From: Micrasema longulum
Lineage: Eukaryota; Arthropoda; Insecta; Trichoptera; Brachycentridae
Length of the DNA: 64,000 nucleotides
Direction: 5' to 3'
Assembly: GCA_022494885.1 (NCBI GenBank)
Contig: JAGVSM010003653.1
Location: forward strand, 1-64,000
Shown: one piece after another, positions 42,291 through 53,973 of the stretch
How positions within the stretch are numbered: the stretch's first letter is position 1
Layout of the letters: every line of letters begins with the position of its first letter
Translations under genes and position numbers: made by a program
Notes under the pieces: generated by a model
What the model saw: the letters and a program-made list of their open reading frames with translations, nothing else
Database searches by the model: none
Told to the model about the DNA's origin: nothing

Positions 42291-43627
42291 CAGTAAAAGT
42301 GGGATAGTCGCCACACTTTTTGAAAAATGCGATTTTTCGACAAATTTATGAATTAAACTGCCTGATACTTTTGTGGCGTTTAGTTTACCTATTAAATAAT
42401 ATTGTACATGTTCAAAAAGTAAAGTATTGTATTTTTTTTGTAAGAAATTATTTTAGCAACCCCTATGCATGAGGATAGTTGCCTACTCTATGGGATAGAT
42501 GCCTCAATATTATTTTGAATGGTGGGATAGTTGCATTATAAATCAGTTAAAACAATATTTTTTAAACATTACTTTATTTTGTCACAATTATGTCACAATC
42601 ATGTTCGGCACTTAAAACTATCATTGTAATGAATTATACCTAATAATTCATTCGAAATTATTTATACGAACTTTGCACCTTTCGTAGCTATGAATTTTCC
42701 CGGTGAGTTGTTGAACTGGGCCCTAGTCTCATCGCTATTAAAAATAAGATCTGGTTTTCTAGTAAAGCATGCTCCGTCATTACTTCTAGCAAAAGATCGA
42801 ACATTTTTTACTTCTGCGCGGTTAAGTCCTTGCGCTCGAGCAACGGACAATCCTTTAGCCTGTCTAATACTAAGCTCTGGATGGCGTTCTAAAAAAGGTG
42901 GTAGCTGATGTGGTCCAGCTTTGCGAGTGTCATCATTGAAATTAGTCTTAATACCAAGTTTATCATCAAAGTCAAATTCCAGCCTCTGTAGCATATCTCT
43001 TGTCGAACGAAAACCCGCTTACTCTAGTTTTTGGATATGCACAACGAGTCGTCTTTTGTTTTCCTGAAAAAAAAAAGATATTAATTGATTGATAGGGAGT
43101 CTTTTCTTTTAGAGCATCTTTGGTCCATATGGTCTTGCTTCGATTTTGCGTACGTATTTGCGTGTCATTGCTGGAAAATAAAAATGCTGAATTAGTATGG
43201 GATAGATGCCCCTAAGGGCAAATATACTCACGAGGACTGGGGCATCTATCCTTTATGGAGGGGATAGACGCCCTTAAATATGTGAAATAAGCTAAATAAA
43301 AAAATACTAAAACAATAATACAATCTTTGCATTTAGTATATACATTGATCGTAAACATAAAAATATTATTACTTACCTCATACACTCAAAAGTTCCGAGC
43401 GAAATGATAAAGTAGGAAATCGAAATCCAGCAATCGTTCGCGCGTAATCACCTATTTGACACGTTCCTCAATCACACGAACGTCACAACGCGATGCTCTG
43501 GGCAGACTGACGGATAGCGGGGTAGAGCTTTGTTTTAAAGCAAAAATCGTCGGTGTAATAGTTATGCATGTCTCTACGTGATAATCGTGGCATCTATCCC
43601 CCCACGGCAACTATCCCACTTTTACCC
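42291..43627 (-). mobile_element. second pogo-like element, internally deleted, with subterminal repeats
   Basis: 20-bp TIRs GTAAAAGTGGGATAGTCGCC (42,293-42,312) and its complement GGCAACTATCCCACTTTTAC (43,606-43,625), one mismatch. GGGATAGWTGCC-type motifs recur near 42,301, 42,473, 42,492, 42,523, 43,200, 43,240 (reversed), 43,261, 43,589 and 43,606 (reversed). About 1.34 kb. It sits inside retroelement E, whose halves flank it. Confidence 0.8.
42662..43015 (-). pseudogene. pogo-like transposase fragment (CENP-B HTH and first Asp)
   Basis: Minus strand. Around an early stop (near 43,018) the reading runs GFRSTRDMLQRLEFDFDDKL, then PPFLERHPELSIRQAKGLSV (CENP-B/Tc5-type HTH), then KPDLIFNSDETRAQFNNSPG and KFIATKGAKFV, the block around the first catalytic Asp of DDE_1 transposases (usual form FN.DETG....NKP). 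The remaining catalytic region is absent, cut at about 42,662, so this is an internally deleted, non-autonomous derivative. It belongs to a different subfamily from the copies at the window start: ends, subterminal motif and protein all differ. Confidence 0.8.
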
Positions 43628-43790
43628 TATAATACATATGAATTACATTCCCAGGAGTTACAACTACTCGATTCGGGACTAAATAATATTATTAACATAA
43701 AACAAACACATATTGAGAACAACAAAGAAACAAAGCAAGTTTAGCACCTTTATAATTAAATATAACACAGCAATACACGGCATGGCGATA

Positions 43791-44261
43791 CGTGTTTTCA
43801 AGATGATATGACTATCGATGAAAAAAAATAAGTATATTTATTTTTTATAATAGCAACATTTTTCTTCCTTACGGCGCATGCGCATTATGTCATCTTAAGC
43901 CTCGAAGTTTCTATGGTGCTGTTTAAACTGTGAAACTTTACTCAGCCCTTAACATCAAATTAAAATTTACTTTGGTCTCTTGCGAATTTTGAATAGGCTT
44001 CTTCGATAAAAAGTAGCCTCCTGAAAACAATTTTAAATTTTAATAAATCGCAATTGAAGCAAGAGTCGATAGTGTGTCCTCGCAATGGCTCCGGAGAATT
44101 CATCCTCAACTATACCGTCATGGCTTTCGTATCTTCCGATTGTAATCGCCCCCCTTGGCCTGTATTACAATAGGAAGTTAACGTTTATCTTCAAAGTAAA
44201 ATTAAGTTTTCCGTTTGAAAAATATAAAATGTTTACCTTTATTTTTTTATTTTTTTAGATA
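43791..44261. other. mostly unassigned; family B fragment
   Basis: 44,160-44,230 carries 'tattacaataggaagttaac' and 'aaagtaaaattaagttttcc' of MITE B. The rest is unrecognised. Confidence 0.4.
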
Positions 44262-44437
44262 AAGAAATATTTGCGTTCTTATGATTTACCCAAATATTTA
44301 ATTTTGAGGGCCATTTTCAACGAGTTGTAAATAACTCACTATTAGAAAATGGAATCAAGTTGGGTTGGGTGGGATTCGAACCACAGACCTTTGGTCCGTG
44401 AGTCCGAGACACTAGCCACAGGACTACAACCCGATTA
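44262..44437 (-). mobile_element. tRNA-derived SINE S1, copy 2
   Basis: Reverse of 20,492: B box as 'gggattcgaacc', head 'ctagccacaggactacaacc', body 'taaataactcactattagaa', tail 'aaagaaatatttgcgttctt'. Confidence 0.75.
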
Positions 44438-45379
44438 AAAAAATAATAAAATATATCAATGCGTTATATTATATATTTTAAAACAAGTTCACTTTCAAAC
44501 CACCAAAACTTATTAAGTATGATCAAGTATTATTGTGAATTCCATGTTAAGACAGACAAAATATATTCGTTATCTCTTTCTCACACATAACGAGTGCGTA
44601 TATTGTCACCTCCCTTAGATCATCTTAAGTCAAATAGATTTAATTTAAATTTGTAGAAAAACTATATTGCATTAACGAAAGGTGCAAGATTTCACTGTAA
44701 TCGCAAGTGTAATTTTTCGATCAAAATTCTAAAATTTTGGGTTTAATACGTATTTAAATTCGTGTTTTTTCGTCAGCAGAGTAATCTCGTGTAATCCATT
44801 AGTAATAATTTTGGCCGATAGAGGCGCTCGCTGTATGGAATAAGGGAATATGACGTTAATTTACTAATCCAAGAAATGCATGTATTTTTTTTGTGATGTG
44901 ATTTTTCCTAATAATAATGTATTAAACATTACTCTCGATGTCAAAAAAATATGGTACGCTGCAAATAATCGATTATAAGGAGAATTCGCTCCTGACTGAC
45001 AGTATACCAATAACGCATGGCGTTACACGTCCACTACATGTCCAGTCACGTAGTCGAGTACTAGCTACTTAGTAGCTCTCGGGAAGTTGGCACGGATGCA
45101 CGTTTCGCCTGAGTCGTTAGAGATACCCAATGGTTTTCCATGTTTTCAGCAGTTAGATTTAAAATATTATCACCTTTGAATTAAATTATGGTTAATTAAA
45201 GCCATTCCTTATAAATATTCCATTTTCCCCTTTTTAAATCTCTTATTTTTTAAATGTGTAGTGACTACACAGCACCGTAACGCGCGGGTGTTTTAAGAAC
45301 AGTAAGGGAAAGGTTAAAAAAAAATATCGCCTTAGACATAATCTTTCTAAAAAACTTGATTTTTATTATTCTTCTTAGC
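44438..45379. other. no recognised feature
   Basis: AT-rich, no gene recognised. Confidence 0.4.
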
Positions 45380-45545
45380 AAACAGGGGGGAAGCACGTCG
45401 TTCGGATCCGCCTCCATCCGCTTCTGTATTCACCACTTGTACGCTTCCTGAAGGCTGAAGAAGCTTGGCCTTCGGCAGGACTTCTTCCGCGATTCCGAGT
45501 TCCCTCGACTCCTTTCTATTATCACGCGTGAATTTTTAACAATGC
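45360..45545. other. GC-rich block open on both strands, possible exon
   Basis: On the + strand 'ttattattcttcttag' at 45,364-45,379 is a good splice acceptor and the following 54 codons are open to a TGA at about 45,541. On the minus strand about 60 codons are open with a reading like ELGIAEEVLPKAKLLQPSGS. I recognise neither. It may be a host exon or an old retroelement piece. Confidence 0.25.
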
Positions 45546-47045
45546 AGTTTTGTCTTGTTTTTTGCGAGAAATTCAGTATTATGACGAGAAGTAATTTCGC
45601 CTGAGTTCGATAGGGATCATGTTAGGATCTGTGTTAGGATTTTGCCGGTAGTGTCTTGATAATTTGATGTTCCTCTGTGATTTGGTATAGATACGTATTG
45701 TTTTTCTTCTGTTGCTTGAGTGCATGTTGTATAGGGCAAATTATTCTAATGTTTCCTATATGTATTTGGGTTTTATGTCCTTGATTGATTTGTTTGTATT
45801 ACTACGTTCTTCTTCCTTTCCGAGGCAGGATCTGGAGCGTGCGGCCGCAGTCTCAATTCGGAACTAACACTGTATTCATTCACTGTCATACTGGGAAATT
45901 AGAAAGCTGAGCATGTGTATTTGATTGATCACAAATTGACAATACTGCAGTGAGGGGTACAATGAAAGCTTTTAAAGTTTCTTTGTTTTGTTATTTCCAC
46001 GGTTTGATTGTAAAGAAATATTAAATTTTCGCTTAATTATTTTTTTTTTAAAAGATATTGATATGCGTAACTGAAGAAAGACTCGAGTCTTTATAAACAG
46101 TTTCGGGAAAGGGGTGGATGCTTTCATTGTAATGCAGTTTTGTCGTCACATGTTTTACACTGAATTATAACGTAAAACAAAAAGTACTTGAAATAACCTC
46201 ATTCTGCCAGCGTAATTGAACAAGAACAGTTTTATTATTAGCTTTATTACTTGCAGATTTTAATTTTTCAAAGTGCAAAAACAGTCTATTCTGACAACAA
46301 CAATAACTTAGTGTAAGAGATTTTTGAACAAACGGTTAATTTAGAAATGTATTTATGTGTACGTAGATCGTAACTCCCACATACGACAGCTAGACAATTG
46401 TACCGAGGCAGAAATCTTTGCCAAGTTAAATGTACAAAGTCCTTAGATGCGTGACATGATTTATAGATATTTTTTGACATTGTCTACGACTCATTGGCGA
46501 ATAAAGAACTCTTAAGATAATGCGCATTTCTGCACAGTGTTTGCGTGGGCTTTCCAATCTCGTGAAATCAACTGAATGTGGCAAATATTAAAAAAAATAT
46601 TTACCCCAATATTTTAATTTTAATTTTATTTTATTAGGGAAATCAACAGTTCTACATACATATTTTTAGTAAACAAACAGATATAGTGTATAAACTCAGA
46701 ACTAATAACAGATTTCCACATAGTATACAAAGTTAGTAAAGAAAATATATTACATATCAAATAAATACATACAATTTACACATATAAAAATGTTATTTTC
46801 ATGTACTCAATAATCAAAGATTTTTGAAATATTAATTTTAAGAACATTAAGTTACTGTAAATTGGGCGGGATAAGGACAAAAATGCTTAAAGAGAGGATA
46901 AGGAGGGGAGGGGAGATGTACATATTTATTATTATAATGTCTACTAAGTTACATAATACATTTTAAGTGTAAATTTTAAATCTGACAGAGTGATGTTTAT
47001 GTAATCTATATTTTTAAATTTTTTATTGTACATTGAAAAAGTCCT
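45546..47045. other. no recognised gene
   Basis: Mostly AT-rich. 46,620-46,640 T-rich start and following sequence may be a reverse retroelement 3' end. A purine-rich patch at 46,890-46,920. Confidence 0.35.
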
Positions 47046-47049
47046 ATGA

Positions 47050-47272
47050 TTAAAAAAAATTTTTTTTTAAAGGAATAACCCGCTAAGCCTCTATTTTGAG
47101 GCTTGTCAGCAGGTGGGATAGAGGGGATATGGAAGGAGGTAATGAAAAATACACCACAACACCCAGACCAATTGAGAAAAAAAATCTTTCTAGGATTTTT
47201 TTCTCGCAACTGGCGGGAATCGAACCCGCGACGCCAGTTTCACAGTTGGCCGTCTAACCAACTACGCCACAT
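47050..47272 (-). mobile_element. tRNA-derived SINE S2
   Basis: On the minus strand the head has a consensus A box TGGCGTAGTTGG (47,269-47,258) and B box GGTTCGATTCC (47,226-47,216), 31 bp apart, as in RNA polymerase III promoters. The T-stem GCGGG/CCCGC is intact, but the anticodon stem pairs poorly and no CCA-ready acceptor stem forms, so it is not a working tRNA gene. The body continues 'ggtctgggtgttgtggtgta' to an A-rich end near 47,055. The minus-strand open frame inside is not a gene. Confidence 0.8.
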
Positions 47273-47504
47273 TTAGAATTATTTTTAAATGATACGCGAT
47301 TAGGGTTTCTCACATGAGATTTATTGTCACATTCGGAGGCTGTTTTATAATATTTTTACAGAGCCCTCTGTTGGCCGGTGTCGCGATGTTCAGGCACAAA
47401 TTGTTTGTAAAATAAGTATCATATTTTATTACGATACATTTATTTTACTAAGCATTATGTGTTAAATTAGGGTTTCCAAAACTGTATATTATTCATTTTA
47501 TTTA
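47273..47504. other. no recognised feature
   Basis: Short AT-rich gap. Confidence 0.4.
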
Positions 47505-48905
47505 TTTGCTATTTTTAAAAACCCGTTAGGGTTATATAAAAAAATATTTTAAGGTCTAGTTAAGTTATGTCTCGTCTGGTTACTGTAGGCGTCATGTGCT
47601 TTTTCATGTTGATTTCAAATTTTGTTTTCAGTGTTATTTTCATGTGATATAGATATAGTTGGATAATTTATATACCGCCATTTTTTTTTAAATCACCTCA
47701 AGGGCGCTCTACAATTAATAAATATCCCAGTACGTCTTGCAGCTACAGAGCGCATGGACGGTGGGGATTCTAGTTCCTCGTTTTCAATTAAGATCAATCA
47801 AAAATTATAACAGATAGGAGCTAGATTACCGGACGTCTTGCAGCTACAGAGCGCATAGACAGTTAGAAATTTAGCCCCCATTTACACATTTTAAAAATTG
47901 ACAAATAAATTGAGCGTATTAATGATATTTAAAAAAATAAAAAATATGAAAAATAAAAAGGAGTAAGATTACAACACGTCTTGCAGCTACCAAGCGCATA
48001 GACGATTGGAATTCTAGACCCCATTTACAAAATTAAGGTCTTTAAAGTTGATATATGAAAGCTAGATAACCAATCATCGTGCAGCTACAAAGCGCATGGA
48101 CGAGTGGAATTCTCGCCAAGTTAAAATTATATCAATAAATTTACAAAAAATAGAGCATAGTAGTAAATTTGTCAAGTGTTCATGCCAAGAAGTAAGCAAT
48201 AAATAAAAGACTGTTTCAACTCCATGGTTAACTAAGGGAGATAGATGTCCGAAGAGAAGCTTTTGTAGACAGTAGGTAGATACCGCCGCCATGTTGCCCA
48301 CTGGCTGCTTGATAATTTCTGGAAACGCACGGGTGTGCTTACTGGGGGATTATGCCTATTGTTCCAACGACTTGGTGTCAATTTTGGTCCGTATTTTTTT
48401 TTTTTATGAGACGCAACATTCCCGTTCAATTCACATTTTTACATGAATATTACACAAAGACGTGTATGAGCGGTTTGATTTATCATTTTGTATATTATTA
48501 GAAGGCAGGTATTTTTAATATTATGTATTTAAGGTAAGGTAAGTCAGTGTAGTCATCAAGTTCATTGTATAGTAGTTTTGACTGTCCTACGCTTGTATTT
48601 GCTTTTTTAATGTGATCAGTTTTGGTCAATTTTATGTCATGGTCGTGTATGTTTTCCAGTGCAATTTTGTGTACAATTTGGTGTGTTTTTTGTACAACTC
48701 AGTCGCAGGGGGCCGGTGGGGTAAATTATGTTAGTTTAATTGTTTTGTTTTGTTGTCTTTGTATCCTCATTATATATGTCTTGTTACCGGTTCCCCAGAA
48801 GGCGATGTAGCTCAATTTGCTTGTAACATAAGCTTCGTACATCATGATTTTTTCCCTTTTTTTGTATGAGGATTTAGAAGAAGAGGCCATGTAATTATGC
48901 CATTA
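47505..48905 (-). pseudogene. CR1/L2-like non-LTR fragment split by retroposon D
   Basis: The right-hand 3' part 47,505-47,650 ('aaaacccgttagggttatat', 'atgtgctttttcatgttgat') and the more 5' part about 48,500-48,905 ('gtgtacaatttggtgtgttt', 'gttccccagaaggcgatgta') both match the element at 31,903-32,830 in the same order. The intervening sequence is a D copy plus about 300 bp unassigned. The coding region is too decayed to read as one protein; it corresponds to the C-terminal reverse transcriptase region. 5'-truncated, inactive. Confidence 0.65.
47655..48165 (-). mobile_element. composite retroposon D, copy 3
   Basis: Tail 'tggataatttatataccgcc', then 'cttgcagctac' units near 47,728, 47,836, 47,982 and 48,081, the most regular copy, with spacing about 100-145 bp. 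Inserted into the LINE fragment at 47,505-48,905. Confidence 0.7.
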
Positions 48906-49311
48906 CTTGGGTGAATCCGCGTATGTTTTTGCGTAATACTGATCATCTTACCTTCCCGTTGCAGAGTATCGAGATACGCTGCATTTGATTTAAAAACGCA
49001 GTGCCTCATTGTAGAGGAGCCTATTGTTGTGGTCAACAGTTGTGTTGTGGACACCCAGTTCGTCGACTCTATTCTGTCTTCACGTGTAGGACGGTCAGCG
49101 TGTCTACGCCACGCTGATATGATTTTATACCTGCTCTGCGGGCTAAAGTATGGTGAAGGAAGTCGGCGGAAGTCCTACGTCCAACATCTCACGCGTGGCC
49201 CTCACTTTACTCTTCAAAAGGTTGCTTCAAATATTATGAATGAAAAGAAGTCGCTCCTACATGATATTTAAACACTATTTATTTCAGCAAAAATCAAATA
49301 CAAAATTTATT
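48906..49311. other. no recognised gene
   Basis: 48,935-48,990 shares a stretch with 54,340-54,395 in reverse ('actgatcatcttaccttccc'), possibly part of SINE S3. Rest unassigned. Confidence 0.35.
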
Positions 49312-49900
49312 TTTTATTTATTTATTCATATTTTTTGCTTACAAACTATAATTTATAATAAAAATAATGTGACCTCACTAGGATTTCCCGTGCCGAGGAC
49401 ACTTAACAATATGCTTTTTTTAAATTACATTTGAGAATAAACAAAGACTAACTTAAAAAACGAAGATAATTAACTAATATTCAGACAGTTTTTAAAACAA
49501 GGTATTTTTGTACATCTATATTATTTATATTACAAAACACACAATGGAAAAAACAAAAACCTAACATAAGCTATACACTTATGGAGCAGTTGATTCAATA
49601 TTGGTATGGGTGAATGAGACAATCCATTTTACTTCTACCTAGCTCCACTATCCATTTTTTTATAGCCTTTTTAAACATTTTCTCGTTACTAATTGTTTTA
49701 GCAGATAGTGGAAGTAGGTTATAGATTTTAATCGAATAATACTCAAAATCCATTTGTAGTAGTTTTGAATCTATAAGTGAGTATTGTTTTAGCGTATAAT
49801 TGTTTTGGTGTCATAAGTTGTGATTTATGGAATATTTCTTCAGTAGATGTCTGTATCGGGACTCTTGAGTATTATTTTAATTATGGAGTTTTGTGCAACA
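49312..49900 (-). mobile_element. non-LTR retrotransposon K, copy 2 (empty-site copy)
   Basis: T-rich tail, 'atgtgacctcactaggattt', 'agctatacacttatggagca', 'ctacctagctccactatcca', parallel to 10,716-11,735 but without the RTE insertion: AACGAAGA occurs once at 49,459-49,466. About 80 bp near 49,757 is deleted relative to the first copy ('ccatttgtagtagttttgaa'). Confidence 0.7.
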
Positions 49901-50470
49901 AATACACTATTTAAAATTGTGTCATTCGCACCACCCCAACCGATTATACCGTACTCCAAAATATAATGAATGAGATTGAATTTTTAAATAAAAGGATGGA
50001 ACACTCAATTTACGTTTATACGAATATTTTCCACGACGCGGTTAACAACAATTTCAGAAGACTACGATCGCGGATCCTGGTAGTAGGTGGCGGGTAGCAG
50101 AGGTAGAGAGAAGGGCGAGCGATCAGTGCGTCGGTACTTTTACATGCTTACTTACGTCACTGATCCTCTGGGTTGCGCCAACCTGTCGCGTTTGTAGGAT
50201 ATGCCAGACGGTTGGCGGTACCTACTTCTGAGGCACCGCACCATATTTTACTATAGGGTAAATTATTCAAAATAAACATTTTGAATAAAAACTGTAATTC
50301 TTAATTACATTAATATTTTTTCGGTTCCTTGATAAGATTAATGTAAGTAAATTTAGGAACTTGAAATAAAAAAGTGTAGTCCATTTGTTCAACTGTTAAA
50401 ATAAGTCAAACTTTAGTTATTTTTCTCCAACTAAATACGTAATTATAAATATCGTGGGCATACAAAAGAA
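49901..50470. other. unassigned, GC-richer middle
   Basis: 50,030-50,250 is GC-richer with no recognised domain. Confidence 0.35.
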
Positions 50471-51260
50471 ATTGATCAAGTGACAAAATCAATAATGTTC
50501 AGGGGAGCCATTTGAGTGTTTTTCTAGAGTTCAATTGCTTCTCAAAGATCAGATTTTTCAAGTAGGTTGTTGGTAATTTTACATTATATGAACGGTACTT
50601 TAAACTTAAAAGTTTAGTATAAACATATTTTAAAAACATTATCACTTTTATATTAAAAAAATCAATTGAAAAACTTAGTCAATTTTACCTGTAAAATTTG
50701 TCATGAAATTTGGCAGATAATCATTTTTGTTTCGTTTATTGAGGGAGGTAGTATTTTATTTTATAACTATAAATTATGTTTTTGGGATTTTTATTTCAAT
50801 AATTCATTCATTCACAGAAATACAAAATAAATGAAAAAGAACAAATGATTAAGAAGTGTTACGTAATAATCTAAAGAATACATTTTATTAATAAACTTTT
50901 TATAATAAAAAAAACCGTATCTGTGAAATACAAAACGTAGGTTAATTTACTAATTACTGAATACTAACTCTTCACTGGTGACATCACCTACAAGTAAAAT
51001 TGACCAACTGTTACTTGGTCAATTCTTTGGATTTTAAATTTACTAATAAAAGTGACTATGTGTGTTGGTCAGTTTTACTTGTCAAAAATCTGTGAGCTTC
51101 TATAAAATGGTCACATATTTTGCAAATTAAATTATTTTAAGTGTCAGATCGATTTGGCATTTTTACCAGTCAAGCATTATGCTAATACGATGTCAAAAAC
51201 TCAATTATCTCAATTTCGTCATTTTTGCAAATGGTCACTTTTACCTGTATAACCACGATA
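50470..51260. repeat. region with repeated TTGGTCANTTTTACYTGT motifs
   Basis: Motifs in both orientations: near 50,678 (AGTCAATTTTACCTGT), 50,993 reversed (ACAAGTAAAATTGACCAA), 51,074 (TTGGTCAGTTTTACTTGT), 51,233 (ATGGTCACTTTTACCTGT), and partial ones near 51,016, 51,108 and 51,162. The layout resembles the subterminal arrays of the two pogo-like families here. Element boundaries and a TIR could not be fixed. Confidence 0.45.
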
Positions 51261-51820
51261 TGTATATATTTCAATTTCTTACTGAGTCTAGATACATGTT
51301 ATCGTGAATCGTGAAAACATCAAGCCATCAATAATATTCGAAATATTCTAATCAGGAAATATAACGTTGTATAATTTATGTTGACAACCAGCAAGAGAAA
51401 GCTTAAGTCATTAGTGTTTATTTTTTTGCTATGCGTATACCTATGAATAAACACGGCAATGTTGTGTGGACAGCAGCAGCCATTGTAAAACGCTTTCTCT
51501 ATCCGCCGGCGTAGGCTTTACATGTTTGAGAAGCGTTTTATTACTGAAAGTATTGGAAAATAACGTCGCCTTCGCAGCGAAAAGACCCACGTGAAAAATT
51601 CCAAATATCTCTTTTGTAACAACATTTTTCATAACTTTTTCTGTTGACATTTGTTGTATATTAGGTTTTCAGGAAAGGCCTGAAAAAAAACCCGTAGATC
51701 TCAGCCTTTTTAATGTCGACATTTGTATCAAAACATTTGGGTTTGTCAAGTGAAAAAATCCATTTATTTGGAGTAACCAGTTATCATCAGTCCCGAAAAT
51801 GTCGCAAATGCTAACCTTTA
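51261..51820. other. no recognised feature
   Basis: Two minus-strand frames (51,650-51,441 and 51,887-51,669) carry no known domain. Confidence 0.35.
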
Positions 51821-52162
51821 TCAACCTTTCCCTCAATAAGCATCCAAAAATTATACATGAAACGGAGGGACCAAACGACCCCAGCACCTACTCATATATG
51901 GCATCAGAAGAATAAAACGTTAATAATAATAATAAAAATGGATAACCTATATAGCGCCATTTTCGTAATATAATACCTCAAGGGCGCTTTGGGCGCGGAA
52001 GTGTTAATGACCGTGCAATAATTTATTCATGTTTTCGCGTACACATATTTGACTAATTTTTGTTAGTTTGCCGAATGCTTATGTACATAAAGTGAAATTG
52101 ACCAAATCGGACTATGGGGGATTCGAATCCCCCATTTCGGTCCGGCTAGGTTAACTTTCCCC
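51820..52162 (-). mobile_element. repeat family R, copy 2, with short retroposon insert
   Basis: Reverse copy of 19,266-19,570, including the hairpin GGGGGATTCGAATCCCCC at 52,108. It is interrupted at 51,915-51,995 by an 80-bp piece ending 'atggataacctatatagcgc' with an (AAT)n tail, which resembles the 3' tail of retroposon D. Confidence 0.6.
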
Positions 52163-52865
52163 TTTTGGTGCAACTGACCAGTTCGTTTATTCGACATATA
52201 CAAACTCATTGTGAAATGTTTGAATAAACTATTTTAGCTTCTACATAAATACATTATTTACGTGGATTAAAAAACTGCACTCGGAGTATGAAATGAATTG
52301 CCGAATTTACATATATAAGGATTTTACTGTGCAGAAAAATGGAATCCGCCATTGAATCTGACACCACGCAGTTACATTTACAAACAAGTCGTTTGGAATA
52401 GCTATGCAAACTTTCAACCTCGCCAAATATGAGAGAAATTGCCAATAAAACTCGGAATTTATGCAATAAAACGTTGGCTTTGGATTTTATGAAGCTTTGT
52501 ATAATGTGAAAGCAGAATATAAAGACACTTCGACACTAGACTATAAAACTATTAACTGTTCAAAAAGTATTTCATCAGGCAATTTTACTAGAGTTCTTGC
52601 AAAAAGAAGGCGAGTAGAGTGCGTTCGAATGTTTCATAAACTTATTTATTTAAACATTATTTATTTTAACACACAATATGCGAAAAGCAGTTTTTTTTTA
52701 CACACAATATACAAATATACTACAAATACATACATTTGCATAAGGGCGAGCATATTTCCTTAAGGCAATTTCTTCTTACCTTCCCAAACCAGCAGTTTGA
52801 GAAAATCAGCGGTATATAAATATAATGTTGGGATATTATAATATTTTTTAAGAAATAAAAATTTA
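52163..52865. other. no recognised gene
   Basis: AT-rich. Open frames here are short and unrecognised. Confidence 0.4.
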
Positions 52866-53325
52866 CAATATTTTGAGTTTGTACAAATGCTTGTAGAAAA
52901 AAGACTGGTCTACACACATTTAGACAAACTAAAAAAAATTTAATAAAACCAACAGGTACAAGAAGTTTAAAAATTTGATACATTTGCATAAGACGTTGCC
53001 TTGTATGTGAAATAATTCGAACAAACGAATCTCTTCACAACAATAAAGGTTTCAGCTCTTTAACTTCACTTAAATCAACAGATGGAAGAATTTAAGAAAT
53101 ATGGATGTTCAAACATGGGCAAAATGGTGAATGTTACACAGTGTGTAAAGTGGCCACTTAAACTAGCCAACGACAGGTCATAAGCCTTTTAAATGCCTAG
53201 ACTTCCATATTCCCTTACTTAAGGTATTCTCCATCCCTGTTGTAGTTTGTTAATCTTAATGACTCCCGAGGGGGTGAAATCCAGTCTTTTATCTACGAAC
53301 ATTTGGACAAACTCAAATATTGTAA
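52866..53325 (+). mobile_element. MITE family C, complete copy defining the TIR
   Basis: Ends 'acaatattttgagtttgtac' (52,866) and 'ggacaaactcaaatattgt' (53,307) are about 44-bp inverted repeats that extend to 'aaaaaagactgg' / 'ccagtcttttat'. The interior has all C landmarks in order. Length about 460 bp, non-coding. This copy shows that C is a TIR element rather than a SINE. Confidence 0.75.
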
Positions 53326-53870
53326 AAGAAATAGGGACAAAACAAGGAGATAGTGGGAAGGAAAATAAAGGAAAGTGATTTAGGAGTAGAGCAGGATGAA
53401 TGAAGGAAAGTAGGAGAGTAAAATTTCATTTGATTTGATGGCGACAAAAAACAAGCAAAAAATCATTCTTTTTTATGTAAACGCGAAAATTAACGTCTGA
53501 TGTTCATAGATGTCGGCTCAAACGACGCAGCTTGAAATTCTTAGAAAAGTGGTATATGTATAAAATTCCATTTTGGCTACAGTGGCACATCGTTCAATTA
53601 GCCCTTTTCCGTCGATATTTTTATTTAATTATTATTTTCTTAATGTGATTTTAAATAAAAGTATACCTCTATTTTTTAGTCCCTACTAAACCTACTATTA
53701 AATCAGGTTCGATACTGACACCTTAAGATACAATCGAATAAAAGCAATCTCATTCAAACAGCGACGCCGACGCTTGGAAATAGGATTAAGAAATAAATTT
53801 ACAATTCCGTTTATACTTACCTAATTGGAATTGTATTCTCGATCGAATCCTTACCAATTTATAGCTCTAC
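53326..53870. other. no recognised feature
   Basis: Purine-rich patch at 53,330-53,425; otherwise nothing identifiable. Confidence 0.4.
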
Positions 53871-53973
53871 CGCAGGTTCGCAAACTTGTTTGACCCACTG
53901 CCCCCTTTTCCGAAGAAAAAGTACTCCCCCCCCTATAAATTTGCTCTTATAATTTATTTTTTTTTTTCAAAGG

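Larger units (their letters stand above)
42240..43790 (-). mobile_element. retroelement E, copy 3, split by pogo-like element
   Basis: Left part 42,240-42,290 ('tttttaaatcatacaacaca'); right part 43,628-43,790 ('attacattcccaggagttac', 'caactactcgattcgggact', 'gcaagtttagcacctttata'). Compared with copies 2 and 4, about 15 bp at the junction ('aagtattttacaag') is missing or replaced. Confidence 0.6.

Noticed and set aside
47203..47272. A functional tRNA gene
   Set aside because: A and B boxes are good but the anticodon stem and acceptor stem do not pair; it is followed by a SINE body.
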